Assembly: GCA_035610365.1 (NCBI GenBank)
Contig: CM069433.1
Span: 173,988,882-174,052,881, forward strand
Reading direction: 5' to 3'
Source: Aquatica leii
Lineage: Eukaryota > Arthropoda > Insecta > Coleoptera > Lampyridae
DNA: 64,000 nt
A program made the position numbers and the translations under genes. How positions within the stretch are numbered: the stretch's first letter is position 1; every line of letters begins with the position of its first letter. This document shows positions 1 to 11,417 of this stretch, piece by piece. The notes beneath the pieces are model-generated. The model was given only the letters and a program-made list of their open reading frames with translations, was not told the origin of the DNA and made no database searches.

Positions 1-947
1 AATATTTACACACAAAGCAAGTAACTATAATAGTTTTCTCATTTATTTTCGGTTAAAGTTCATTATTTGACATATACAATTGATAATATATCTCAATTAG
101 TTTTGTTTATTACAGTTCTAGCAAGACAACAGCCTAGATACTGAATGAATACTTAAAAAACTAATAAAATTGTTCAACTTTTTCGTTTTTATTTTAGTTT
201 GTTGTTTGACATAATTCCTATTTAAAATAAACGAATCAATAACACAATTTTTTCGTAAAAGTTTTCTGTATTAGCTTTACTGAGTTATATTTGAATACAA
301 TGCAAATGTCTTAACTAGTAATGCCAATTTGTATATTAATTATTTATATTCTACTGATTATTTTAAAATTTGTGCACTTTAAATAGAAATTGTTGCACGA
401 AATTATCTATTGAAAAGTGCATAAAAGTGTAATAACTAACAAATATACATTCAAACAATGTATTTCAGATATCTAATATCGTTATATAATATTATAAATA
501 AGAATGCAGATGTTTCAAGTAATAGAATCTATACGAGAGATGTAACGGTGTCAGGTGTGTGCGATTCACTATTTCCATAGAAAACGAGTATCATATAACG
601 CCTAAGCTTGCGGTTTCTAATAGTCTATATACGATAACGTTTAAATAAATTAGCTTTTGTTTTTAAAATACCTTTATTAAGCTTTAATTGTAATTTAGAC
701 ACTGTTGCTAAATGAGTAAGAAATTGGTTCATTGCCCTCGAGCATAATTTTACAATTCAATTAAAAAATAAGATTTATTAATTAATCGATAAGCAAGTTT
801 AAATATTTGATTTTCTTTTATAATCTATTATTTTTTATCGATAATGCCAAATTTCTGATTTATCAAAATTAGAGAGCTCTCGTGTTTAAGTCGTTGTCAC
901 GTATGTTTTTTTATTAATCCGTAAAAGAACAGCGTTCAATATTATTA
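1..947. other. AT-rich stretch, no gene recognised
   Basis: No open frame of useful length and no recognisable element protein was seen on either strand. The sequence is AT-rich with short poly-A and poly-T runs, like other non-coding stretches of the window. Confidence 0.6.
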
Positions 948-1160
948 AGGTTTTGAATGGAGAGTAAGATAAGGTCAGTTTAAATTCAATCACTGAAAAC
1001 GTATAATAATTATAAAATTATAATTAACATTACCTGAAATAAACTGAATTCGAGTATAAGTAGAACATAATTGAATAAGCGTACTTCAAATTATTTAGTC
1101 AGTCTTGTAACCGCTTTTTAGGAACTAATAGTGAATACAGCATATTTACAATATTATATC
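948..1160 (+). repeat. Dispersed repeat, inverted partner at 51961-52236
   Basis: This segment recurs in reverse orientation at 51961-52236. Shared blocks include AAGGTTTTGAATGGA, TTTAAATTCAATCACT, ATTACCTGAAATAAACTGAAT, ACTTCAAATTATTTAGTC and AATAGTGAATACAGCATATT. The partner has extra sequence in the middle. It sits just beyond the integrase end of the minus-strand gypsy relic, where a 3' LTR would lie, so a solo-LTR relationship is possible but unproven. Confidence 0.6.
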
Positions 1161-1259
1161 TTTACTCTTTGAATTTTCTAAAGGGAAATGCATTCACAAA
1201 AAAAATAAATATAAGAGAAAAAAAATCAATACAATAATGAAGAGTTTTTTGTCATTTTT

Positions 1260-2090
1260 ATTTTGATCGAATCTCTGTTTGTTTTTTTCTCAATACTGTA
1301 CCGTTCTTTCGTATGCTCTTCTTCATTTATGTCTGGTACCATCATATCAATTGGGCAAATATTTATATCTTGACCAAACAAAAGATACGCAGGTGCATAT
1401 CCGGAGAAGGAATGTATGGTTTCGTTGTAAATTTCGATCGCTTCTGTAGCAAAAGTTTGTCACCTTCTATTTTCTCTTGGCGTATTTAGTAAACATCTTA
1501 TCTGATTTACCAATGTTTAGTTGGGACGTTCTACCATACCATTTGACCATGCACAGTCAGTTGCAGTAAATGTAAACTTTATATTTTCATGAGTTCAGAA
1601 CTTTTTGAATTCCATGGAATCAAAGACTGGGTACCTATGAGCTACCAAAGTTTGTATGTCATGATTGTTTGTGACTTTTTTTATTAACTCTTTGAAGTCA
1701 TTAACATTTTTCGATTTTCAAACTCTGCACCAGCAATATCTTGAAAAGTGATCTATTAAAAGATGTAAGTATTTTTTTCCAAATTTTGGAAAACCTACTG
1801 TATCCATACTCAATATCTCAAAAAGTGGGGTTTTCTCCTGGTTTTCGTCTTATTCTTTATAAAAATCGTGCATGCCTTGCAATATTCCGTCACTTTCACG
1901 TTTGTATTTTTGAAATAGTAAAATGACGAATGATATTAATAATTTTATTAGAACCAATGTGACTAAATCTTTTATGAATTCTATCTATTAACTTGTTAGC
2001 TAGCATATCTGAGATAACTACTTTCTTTTTCCCAGTATTTAGTTTACATATTATATTATTATTCATTTTAACGTGGTTTTGTAATCTTAA
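1260..2090 (-). pseudogene. Gypsy-type integrase remnant
   Basis: Read on the minus strand, this continues the reverse transcriptase/RNase H pieces at higher coordinates. An integrase zinc-binding H2C2 module is readable around 1990-1840 (IHKRFSHIG followed by EYCKACTIF). Further on come core/C-terminal integrase motifs: SNGMVERPN, then TLVNQIRCLLNTPRE, then FSGYAPAYLLFGQDI around 1370-1400. Several stops and frame changes interrupt it. In an intact element the enzyme would insert retrotransposon cDNA into chromosomal DNA. This is a dead Ty3/gypsy relic. I cannot place it in a named lineage. Confidence 0.75.
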
Positions 2091-2108
2091 CTCATTTACA
2101 TTTAGCTT

Positions 2109-2483
2109 TTAGTCTTGTTTAATCTCATCTAAATCTAAAAAAATTGTTACTCTTATTATATTTTCCGTATCAAAGCTTTCAAGAATCCGATTTCGGGATA
2201 ACGCGTCTGCTTTTAAGTTTTTCTTTCCTTTTTGATATATTATTTTAAAGTATTGCGTTAAATATAACATTAGGTTTCCTAGCGCTTCATCGGGACGAGA
2301 TTTCACTTTTAAGTTTTCAATTGGTTTATAATCTGAGACCACCGTAAAATCATTGCCAATTAATAAATGCTGCCAAAACACAATTACCTCCTTTATAGCT
2401 AAGCATTCTAAATAAACTGGAGCTTTCTTCTTTTGATTATTCGTTAATCTTTTTGAAAAATAAAATACTAGATGTATATACAC
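2109..2483 (-). pseudogene. Gypsy-type RNase H domain remnant
   Basis: A 124-residue open frame resembles the RNase H domain of Ty3/gypsy polyproteins. YFSKRLTNNQKK corresponds to the usual YxSKxLTxxxxN start, followed by ECLAI, FTVVSDYKPIENL and the C-terminal KADALSRN. These are hallmark positions of the family; the aspartate in the VVSDYKP block matches the TDHKPL motif. It lies between the reverse transcriptase (higher coordinates) and the integrase (lower), the normal RT-RH-IN order on the minus strand. It would degrade RNA in RNA-DNA hybrids during reverse transcription. The surrounding frames are broken, so it is not functional. Confidence 0.8.
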
Positions 2484-2574
2484 TCCAATCCTTCTCTACT
2501 TGCATCTGTGTAGATGTAAATTGGCTTATTTGGATTGAATATTGCCAGAATAGGTGGAAAATAAATATATAATT

Positions 2575-3230
2575 TTATTTTAAAAAATATTTTTGGCATA
2601 CATTCGTCCAATTAAATGTATTGTCTTTTTTGAATATATCAAATAACAGTCTAAATTTTGTTGAACAATCTTTAATGAATTTGTGGTAAAAGTTAATTTT
2701 TCCTAGAAATTCTTTGAAATATAGCAGGTGAGTTTTTGTATCCATAAGGTAAAACATTAGACTGGTAATGCCCCGTTTCTGTAACAAAAGCGAATTTTTC
2801 TCTATTCTCACTTTATTCTGGTATTGACCAAAATGCTGAATTAGAGTCTCATACACTAAAGTATGACCAATTGAAACATTTAGCCAACTCAATTCTAGAA
2901 AATAGTTGTGCTTCTAGTTGAAGGTGAACTTCTGATACCAGACCTACATACAACAATTGAGACACTTGTTTTTTAATTTCTTTTCTGTCTAGAACTGAGC
3001 ACCTATAAAGGCGTTGCGAAACATATTTCTCCACAGATAGTTTAACACGTGCACTCCCCGTGCTTGTAATATGTCCCACGTCATATTTGTTAACAACAAA
3101 ATTCAATTAAATTAATTTATATATTTCCTTCTTTTCTTTCTGAGTCAGATTATTCCAACAAAATTTTTCCAAATGAAACTTGTTTGGATAACTTAGCTTT
3201 TTAGCTCTATTGCTTGAAATAGGCAACGAT
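2575..3230 (-). pseudogene. Gypsy-type reverse transcriptase remnant
   Basis: Two overlapping minus-strand open frames carry reverse-transcriptase flanks. The upstream one (about 3106-2849) has EKYVSQRLYRCSVLDRKEI, like the primer-grip/fingers entry of gypsy RTs. The downstream one (2892-2575) has FLGKINFYHKFIKDCS, the conserved FLGxxxYYRxFI block at the RT-RNase H boundary. Upstream sequence to about 3230 continues in frame (LTQKEKKEI). The central palm region, including the YxDD box, is not visible, so an internal deletion is likely. Together with 2109-2483 and 1260-2090 it forms a decayed pol. Confidence 0.75.
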
Positions 3231-3394
3231 CTCTGTTACTGCATTTTGACTCCCGCATTGTTTATTTTGTTTAAATTTTTGGTAATTTTTGGTAGTACAA
3301 GAAGTCTAATAATATCCATATTTGCTACTTCTTCAAAAAATCTATCTAGAAATTTAATGTCAGATCGTTTTAATTTACTTTGGATGTGTAAAGA

Positions 3395-6300
3395 CAGTAG
3401 GCGCCGAGTTCGTAGGTTCGAGCTACTTTTTGAACCCACAATAATTTTTATGTGGGTTCCTAGCACCCACAATAAAAATCGCGCACGTTGAAATTAATAA
3501 ATTTTTGTTATCCGACAAACATACATTTTTACAAAACTTGTATAATAATATTTCAAAACATTAAACCTTTACAAGGGCTTCATGATCTAAGAATAAGTTA
3601 CCATTCCCAAAAAGATACCGTTATCATTGATCAGCCCATCTGTTTCCTTATAGCTTTATTCTTTAAAATGATCGTAACAAAACAGTTCAATAAAAAAATA
3701 AAAAAGTAAAGTAATCAGATGTCTAGAGCGGTGACGGCACGTGAGGTCGGGCTTAGGGTGGGCTACATTTTTCAAAGAGCTTGTAAATAACGTGGACGTT
3801 TTCAAATATCATTAAAGTATTATGTAGGTAACCACCAAAATGTTTTAGAGCTAACAAATAGCCGCCGCAAAAGAATAACTAATAAGAGATTGAAATTTTA
3901 TTATTTTATAATAGTTTATGAAGGTTTTATGAAAGGGCACTTATTTTTGTGTTGTTCCAAACATTTCGACTAGATTCCCAACGTACTTTTGAATATTGAA
4001 GTTGCAAGTGCTCGAAATTTTTCGATATTGAGTTATTTTGAATTAGATGTTATGTAAGTACTAAAATGAAGCGTTTATATACATGATTTCGTTATTAATA
4101 TTTGTTTAATATTAGTAACTAGGGTCACAGTATGGACAAAGTCGTAATTAGAAAAGTAAAACAATCCAGCGCAGTTGAGGCTTCAACAATTTTCAAAATG
4201 GATGACAATAATACCAATGCATCATTAAGCCCGCCATCTAAGTTGATAAAAACTAAACTTTATCACTATCAACAACTCATAAGACAAGTAGTCACAGGGA
4301 AAACGTGGTTTTAAAGAAACATGGAAATCCTCGTTCCCTTGGATTGCTTATTATCAAAGTACAAAACCAGACTCAATGCATTAACACCGATACTGATTAT
4401 TGTGTAAAATATACAAGGATGCTTTCGAACAAAAACTGCTTTCGTTTTCAACGAAGAAAGATATGGCATTTATTTCATCTGGATTTAGGTCTTGGAATAA
4501 AGCTTTTGAAAGATTACAAGTACACGAAAATTCGGCTTGTCATCGAAAAGCAAGTCTTAAAATATACACAAAATCAAAAAACAAATGCTATGTGTCAATA
4601 CAGCTCTCATCCAGAAAAAAACAAGTAACTTTAAAAACGCGTGTGGCATTACATACAATTAGTTTCTCAATTAAATATTTAGCAATTCGAGGATTAGTTA
4701 TTGGTGGACATACAGATGAAAGTAGTAATTTATTGAGTTTATTAAACCTTAGAGCTACAGATTGTAGCGATTTTAAGCGATGGTTGGCTAGAGATAAATA
4801 CATATAAATGGTTATCTCACGATATTGGCAACAAAATTCGTACCATAATTACTCATAAAGTTCTTAGACATTTTATTGCACAACTAAAAGATGCAAAATA
4901 CTATGCAATTATTATCGATGAATCCAGTGACATCTGAGGGAGCAAGTCTCAATATGTTTTCGATATGTGTCTACTGATTATGATGTAGAACATTTTTTTT
5001 TGTTTTTACGAAACATTAAGTATACCGAGTCTGGTACTTTATTGAAAATCATTCTTAACGTGTTTCATAGTTTTGATATGCCTGTTAAATTTTGTCGTGG
5101 TCAGTGCTTTGATAGATCTGCAAATATGTCTGGACAGTGACTGGTGTACGAACCCAATTTGTTGCGTTTGAAACTAGAGCCATTTTTTGTGATTGCGTCA
5201 AAACGCTTTAAATATTGCTCGAGGTATAATTACATTTGTGCAAAGTTCTTCGAAACGATTAAGGATATTTTCTCAATTTCAAAATGAATGGTGGAAATCT
5301 TCGTCCTTTTTGTCCTACTAGATGGACTATTAGATTTCTTTCTATGAACTCAATTTTAAAAAAATTATTCAAGTCTTATAGATTTTATGTCCAAACTGTC
5401 AAAATCTGAAAAAAAATGAAGTTGGGGCAAAAGCAAGTGGTTTCGTGTCCCATTTAGAATCATTTTACTTTTTTTATTATATTAATGTACTCGTTAAAGT
5501 TTTTGGTCACGTCGATACAACAAACACGACTAATCAAAAAAAGACCGTGTCGTTTCAAAAAGGGTTTGCCATGTTTAGATCTTTAAAGACTGTGATAGAA
5601 TCTTTCACAGAACAAAATTGGTTTTTAAATTTTTGAGAAACCGTCAACAAAAAGCCATTTCACTTGAATTAGACGAAGCAAAGCTTCCTCGTCAGCGATG
5701 GGTTACGCGGCGATTAGATGATGACATAGAAAGCTACACATTAAACAGTGTTATAGATTATTATAGGCAACAGTTCTTTAAAACTGTTGATAACGTTGTG
5801 TCTTGTTTAACTTATAGAATTAATTTAGATAAATTTTTTGAAAATTGCAGAACGATTTGTGATTGTAAAAACCTAAACAAGAAGAGGATCTCCATCTACT
5901 AATTTTTTACGTAAACGACACTGATAAAGAGAGGCTATTGCTTCACAAAACAATGTTTTTAGAGATCTTATAGTCTCGAAAAAAAGTTATTTTTGATGAA
6001 GTGGTGAGTTTTGTCAAAGACGATAAATTACTTAAGGAAATATTGCCATAGTTCTGGAAGCTGATTCGGCTTATATTAACTGTGCTTGTTTCAACATGTA
6101 CTGCCGAAAGGTTTTTCTCCAGTCTACGTCGTCTTAAAACATATGCGAGATCAACGACTACCTAAATGCGATTGAATAATATAGCATTATAATGCTCATC
6201 GTTATATGTTATCAAACATCTGCATTGATGAAGTAGCAGATGAGTTTATCAGTGCTAACCACATCCGACAGCAAACGTTTGCACGAAATAAATAATATGG

Positions 6301-6853
6301 CAATTAAAATTAAACATAAGCCTGTAGAGGCATTTCATTATGTCATGAACTGTGACCTTGAGTCGAAAATCGGAATTAATATACTAAAAGTCAAAAATTT
6401 GACTAGTCTATCTGAATTCCAAAAACTTTAGTCTATTTAAAAGGCACTCACGTCAATAATTATAAACAATCAGATATCTATTTATTAAATAAAAATTAAT
6501 TTACTTATAATAATAATACCTAAAGACTTATTAACAACAAATACAACGATAAAACCAAAGATAGGTTAGAAAAATGTACCGCCGAATGTTTGTAAGACGG
6601 ATAATAACAATAGTTTGACATATACAGACTACAGCGCCACAGTTCACGAGATCTTGAAAGACGTCTAACTTACATTTTTTAAATAGTTTTTGTATGATAT
6701 AGTATTTATATATGCATATGTGTGTGTATATGTTTTAGATAATCATAATGTATGTAATAACATTTATTCTTATGCTATAATTATAAACGATATTAGTTTT
6801 CATACTAATGTTTTCTAGGAACCCACAAAGTTTTACACAAGTCGGCGCCTATG
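3395..6853 (+). mobile_element. hAT-type transposon with inverted ends, degenerate
   Basis: The ends are inverted relatives: the left end carries TAGGCGCCGA (3398-3407) and, about 45 bases in, GTGGGTTCCTAG (3452-3463). The right end carries CTAGGAACCCAC (6816-6827) and TCGGCGCCTA (6842-6851). Between them lies a ZMYM1-like hAT transposase pseudogene. No clear 8-bp target duplication was found at these ends, so the exact limits are uncertain. Gypsy sequence in the same minus-strand orientation lies on both sides, suggesting insertion into that element. Confidence 0.7.
4132..6295 (+). pseudogene. ZMYM1-like hAT transposase, broken
   Basis: Translation in shifting frames gives the landmarks of the TTF/ZMYM1-like hAT transposase group. 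The N-terminal part shows FISSGFRSWNKAFERLQVHE (about 4470-4530), matching the TTF-type zinc-finger segment. A catalytic-domain start, DAKYYAIIIDESSD, is near 4890. FCRGQCFDRSANMSG near 5090 matches the conserved CRGQxYDxAxNMxG block, and KLPRQRWVTRRLDDD lies near 5680. The hAT C-terminal dimerisation motif TCTAERFFSSLRRLKTYAR is at about 6100, and the reading ends at a stop near 6293. At least ten stops or frame changes interrupt it. The protein would have cut and pasted its own element. Confidence 0.8.
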
Positions 6854-6859
6854 CGGCGG

Positions 6860-7190
6860 GCAATCACCATCAGATTAACTAAACTAGTCTAAGACATCAC
6901 TTTTTCAATATCTAAAAGTAGTCTTTGTGTGTGATTAAATAATCAGAAAAAAAATCAGTTAAAAATACACGCATAACCTCACATTTATCGTTATCAGTAA
7001 TATCAAAACGTTCACATTCTGAATTAAATGTTTCCAGCCAACCGAGAGTATCACCTTTACATTAAATTTTTCCAGATTTAACTTTCGTTCAGCTTCACAT
7101 ACTTTAAATTTCTTATTTACATTAAATTATTCCTACAAATCTTTAATCATTTGTAACAATCCTGTTGTTTTACTATGTGTTGATACATCT
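6860..7190 (-). pseudogene. Possible gag fragment of the gypsy relic
   Basis: On the minus strand a reading beginning near 7050 gives GDTLGWLETFNSECERFDI followed by a run ending FLTDFFSDYL before a stop near 6908. The pattern of W-x-x-x-F followed by an acidic, leucine-rich helix resembles LTR-retrotransposon gag/capsid segments. It lies immediately right of the hAT element, with minus-strand gypsy pol on the other side. The simplest reading is one gypsy element, gag to pol on the minus strand, split by the hAT. The protein match is weak. Confidence 0.4.
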
Positions 7191-7439
7191 GACGCAAAAT
7201 GATACCGAATACAGAATATTTATAATATTATATGTGTCTCTTATAACATTTATTATGTATTTCTTATATAATAAATTACTAAATTAACTGCTAATAAAGC
7301 TCTAAAAGAAATACAAATCGTGATTACGCTTAATATTACATGGTGCAATTAATGTTCAATGGTCGGACTAACATTCAAACTTTAAAGATTTTTTGTTAAG
7401 TTTTATTAAGTTATTATTAAATTGCTGTCACGCAAATCA

Positions 7440-8172
7440 CATTTATTCTGAATCTCACGGCAAAGGGCAACTTAGGACCAGTTTTGTAAATTTTACAGAC
7501 TAATATTGAAGGCATTGGTAAGCAAAAAGATAATACCTTGCTAAACTATTAGAGAAAGAATAAGTAGATGTTTTCGCCTTACAAAAACTCTAACTGCAGA
7601 TGAGTTTTAATTGATCAATCAGAAGCAGAAAATATGTTTGGTTCTTGTCAAGATGACATTTTTATTTTAATAGTAAAAATTTTGGACATCAACGTAGTGA
7701 ATATATATAAACCACCAAACGTGGATTAGAATGATCAAGTCATTTATACATTTCGACAGTATACATCGATGATTTAAATAGTCATCGACAGCAATTTTAG
7801 TAAAGCAACATTACAAGGCTTTGTCGACACAAATTATCTGCCTTTAGTTTATAATGCGAAGAATAGATAAACATTTCATTCAGCCCGATAGCATAAAAGT
7901 TATAATCCGTATCTATGTATTGTTACATCTGACATACAACACATACCTTTGAGAACCTCAAGAACTGATCTAAGAAACTTTCTACACTATAAACATAGGC
8001 CTATCATTATTAAAGTTAGAAATGAAATTCAGTTAAATTCCGTAAGTTTCTAATCAGGACGGAATCACACCAAAACAAAATGGCTTGAGTTTTTGCAAGA
8101 ATTGATCGACTGTGTCCGATGGATCAAACCGGGTTAGAATAATTATAATCGTTTTTCTAGATTAGTTATGAA
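7440..8172 (+). pseudogene. Jockey-like LINE endonuclease region, 5' part
   Basis: Decayed frames recall the apurinic-like endonuclease of jockey-type non-LTR retrotransposons. LQTNIEGIGKQKDN (near 7500) is the start of the endonuclease. NVVNIYKPPNVD (near 7700) and a DSNFS remnant of the GDFN/S block (near 7790) follow. SDIQHIPLRTSRTDLRN and HRPIIIKVRNEIQLNS (near 7930-8040) match the SD-H-P stretch at the domain end. The reading stops at the hAT insertion and resumes at about 10447. The endonuclease normally nicks target DNA to prime reverse transcription. Confidence 0.65.
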
Positions 8173-10442
8173 TAAAAAGCGGACAGTCAGGCAAATGCCT
8201 GGAGCCTGTCTATTTTGCCTTTTTGTGTAACTTTTTGTCTTTTTTGCCTTTTTAAAGAGTATTATTTTATATTGCCTTTTTACATATAAATTTTAAAAAG
8301 TTTGTGTAAACAGTGTTTAATAGATAGATGACAATAACGCATTACAGAATTTTATTTAAATTACGTACAATAATATAATTAACATTTTTGCTCAAAACGT
8401 CTTACCACGAACCTATAAATAACAACAGAGATTTTTATGTTTTGTTAAACAATGGTTTCCAGAAAGCATTAAATACAAAAGTGGTTTATAGAGAAGAAAT
8501 ATTGTAAAAATTCATACTAGGATTATGTACGATGACAGGCTTAACAGAACACTATTGACAAAACCGGAAGGATTTCGGAATGAATCATATTTTATAGGTC
8601 TATTCAGTACCTAAGTAAAGCAAAAAAATTAAGATAATTATAATTCTGTCCGGTGGGATTCTTTTAATGACTGAAACACATGACTAAAATATTCTTTGTT
8701 TGTTATAAACATCTGTGATATTGTCCACTGTGATAGTCTAATGCTATTGGGCTGTGAGTAAGTTTTAAAAAATGCCACCTAATAAACAATCAAAATTTGA
8801 AAATTATTACAAGTGGAGTAATTAATTGGACAATAATTTAACAACCTACGGGGAGAACCTTTTTTGTCAAGTTCAAAATCAGTAAGTTTGTATTATCTTA
8901 ATTTAAATGCTTTTAATTACTAGTATATGTATTATTTTAGTTCGCTGCTACTAAAAAGTACCATGTAAAACAACATTTGGGTAGTGGTTTACATTTAAAA
9001 AATATTAAAAAAATCATGAAACAACCATTGTTAAAAAACGTTAAGGAAGATCAACAGAAAGAACCTGGCCCATCAAAAACAATTTTTGCTCTAGATTTGT
9101 GCGAAACATTGGTGTCGGCTCAAATTCTTGTTAAAAAACTTGATAATATTAATTTTCGCAATTTTGTCGAAAAATACACCGAACAAGTTGTTTCAGACGA
9201 ATCAACTTTGAGAAAAAATTATTTAGACATATGTTACCAATCGGTAAGCAGTTTAATTAAAATATTAATAGTTTTCAAAATGCTGGTTTACCTTTTATAG
9301 AAAATACAGACAATAAGGAATGACATTGGGGACTATTACATTTGGTCTTCGGTTGATGAAATAACCGATTGCAGAGGTCGATATATAGCAAATTTTATAG
9401 TTAGTAAATTGTCTGAACTAGAACCAAGAAAAGCTCATTTGCTAGCATCCAAAGAAATTCCACAGACCAATCACAAAACAGTTGCAAATTTTTTCGATGA
9501 TTGTTTACCTAAGATTTTTTTTTAATGATTGATTAATATAATCCAATCTATCAATTACAATTATATAATTTTATGTTTGTAGGAGTTTTGTATCCAAATG
9601 ACGTAAAAAAAGAAAAGGTTTTCTTATTCGTAACCGATGCAGCACCTTATATGATCAAATCCGCACAGGCATTAGAAATATTTTATTCGAATTTTTCAAC
9701 GTTTAACTTGTCTAGCACATAGAATACATAGGGTGTGTGAATTCATTAGAGACGAGTTTCCAATAGTAAAAGCACCATTACGGGTAAGGGCCTATAAAGA
9801 AAAACTTCCAGATGTTAAACTTCCACCGGAACCTATCATAACAAGATGGGGAATTTGGTTACCTGCTTGCATTTTTTATGCCACACATTTTGAAAAATTT
9901 AAAAAGGTACAGTTCATACTATACTCTGACATTGTCTTATACATTAATTGCATTGTCTTACTTCAGGTGGTACATTCGAAAAAATAAGATCAATTATAAG
10001 AGCATGTCCAGGGACTATAGGAAGAAAAATTAATCAAAAACTGGATTCCGTCTCATCAAAAAACCCTTCCTTTGACCTCTTAAAACAACTGACTGAAATT
10101 CAAAAAGGGGAGGTCATGAAGCATCAACAGAAAATATCTTTAACAATAACAGAAACATCGGCATTAAAATTTGGTCTACTAAAATCTTGTGATGTTGAAA
10201 GAACTTTTTTCTTCTATAAAAATATTTTAAATGATAAAAGGCAACAGCTTCTTGGTCAAAATATTAAAAAATATTTGATTTGTGCTTGGGAAAATAATAG
10301 CACTTAATAAACATTGTAAAACAAAAAAATAAACTGTAAATTTTAATAGATATTTGTGCCTTTTTTATTGTCTTTTTGATAGGTTTAATATGCATTTTAT
10401 GCCACCTTTTTTGGTATTTTTTCTTGCCTTACTATTCGCTCT
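8173..10442 (+). mobile_element. hAT element nested in the LINE
   Basis: An 11-bp direct repeat TTAGTTATGAA flanks the element (8162-8172 and 10443-10453); hAT target duplications are normally 8 bp, so part of it is chance or end identity. The termini are imperfect inverted repeats: AAAGCGGACAGTCAGGCAA at the left and TTGCCTTACTATTCGCTCT at the right, agreeing at about 15 of 19-20 positions. Subterminal regions on both sides carry repeated TTGCCTTTTT-type motifs. A CGGBP1-like hAT transposase gene with introns lies inside, and jockey-like LINE sequence resumes on the far side. Confidence 0.75.
8772..10307 (+). pseudogene. CGGBP1-like hAT transposase gene with introns, damaged
   Basis: The start codon at 8772 opens a BED-like zinc-finger exon (MPPNKQSKF, later ENLFCQV), with an in-frame stop after 17 codons. 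A GTAAGT donor at 8882 and TTTTAG acceptor ending at 8940 lead into exon 2, where KKYHVKQHL supplies the rest of the finger. Exon 2 (to about 9243) ends LRKNYLDICYQS; another GTAAGC donor lies at 9244 and an acceptor ends at 9300. Exon 3 has YIWSSVDEITDCRGRYIAN, matching the hAT catalytic start (SxDETTDxxGR). LFVTDAAPYMIKSAQALE is near 9630, CLAHRIHRVCEFIRDEFP near 9710, and TRWGIWLPACIFYATHFE near 9845. The last exon (from about 9966) ends SALKFGLLKSCDVERTFF and a short tail. The hAT group resembling vertebrate CGGBP1 has this layout. Stops and shifts make it a pseudogene. Confidence 0.8.
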
Positions 10443-10446
10443 TTAG

Positions 10447-11417
10447 TTATGAAAATAGCAACAAAATGTATTTTTAGAGGTCACCGAAAGCAATATGTGT
10501 CTGGCTGGAACTCTCGATGTAACACACTTTATAGAATTAAAAAATCTAGAAAGAAAAAACTGCCAATCTCCTAATAAAGAAATTAGATCAAGCTAGAAAA
10601 CTTTGATGGAGTACTTTACAAAACTTAAATTTTACTACTCTACAAGCCAACACTGTCTATAAAAAACCAAAAATCCGCATCCTGACAAAACTGTTGGAAC
10701 AATGTAAAAATTAAATGTCGACAACCAAAATAGAAAAATTGTTAATGAAAAATTACGAATAATTAAAGAATCTCAACAAGGTTATAAAATTATGAAATCT
10801 TTCTCTATTGATGAATTGCTGCAGCTGCAGACTTTTTGGAATTTTGTCAAAATTTATTAAATATTTTTGACCGAAAACTAAACTTTGGCTGTTAACATTT
10901 TATAATGACATAATTTCTGCTCATAGATTACTGAGAAATTTTAAAAATACTAAAATTTTTGGTATTTTAAAACCTGTCAAAAATCTAGAACTAAAAAATT
11001 ATCGTTCTATTGCTCTCTACTCAGAGTCTGTTATAAACTTTGTAGCGATTAATCTGCAATCGATTGAGTCTTTTGGTAAACAACGCCTTACCTCTACAAC
11101 AGGTAGAACTTCAACCCAATAAAAATTGTTGTGATCAAGTTCTAGCTTTTACAACGCATATTGAGAATGGTTTTTAAAAAAAGAAGAAATCAGCAACAGT
11201 TTTTGTTGATCTTACTGCTGCTTATGATATAGTTTGGCGTCAAGGTCTTCTACGGAAACTTTATCAGTTCGTTCTATGCCAAAGTTTCTTAAGTTTAATA
11301 AATATGCTTAATGCACAATTTTTTTAAGTTTACATTGGCACTGAGATGAGTACTGTCCGAATATTAAACAACAGTCTGACACAATAGTCGGTATTATGAT
11401 CTATAAGACCCCTAAAG
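10447..11417 (+). pseudogene. Jockey-like LINE reverse transcriptase, 3' part
   Basis: This continues the LINE broken at 8172. Readable pieces include IFRGHRKQYVSGWNSRC (near 10475), GILKPVKNLELKNYRSIALYS (near 10960; the RT fingers block NYRPISLLS), and ATVFVDLTAAYDIVWRQGLL (near 11200; the first catalytic-aspartate motif DLxxAYDxVWxxGL). Near 11355 a piece ending RILNNSLTQ followed by a stop corresponds to NGLPQGSVL. The YADD region is absent because a hAT element begins at 11418. Many stops are present. An intact enzyme would copy LINE RNA at the nicked target. Confidence 0.75.

Noticed and set aside
3411..3436. tRNA-like stem (GGTTCGA...GAACC)
   Set aside because: Only one short arm fits; no cloverleaf, anticodon stem or acceptor stem.
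3210..3491. Overlapping open frames on both strands near the hAT left end
   Set aside because: They cross the hAT/gypsy junction, have no family match and are probably chance.
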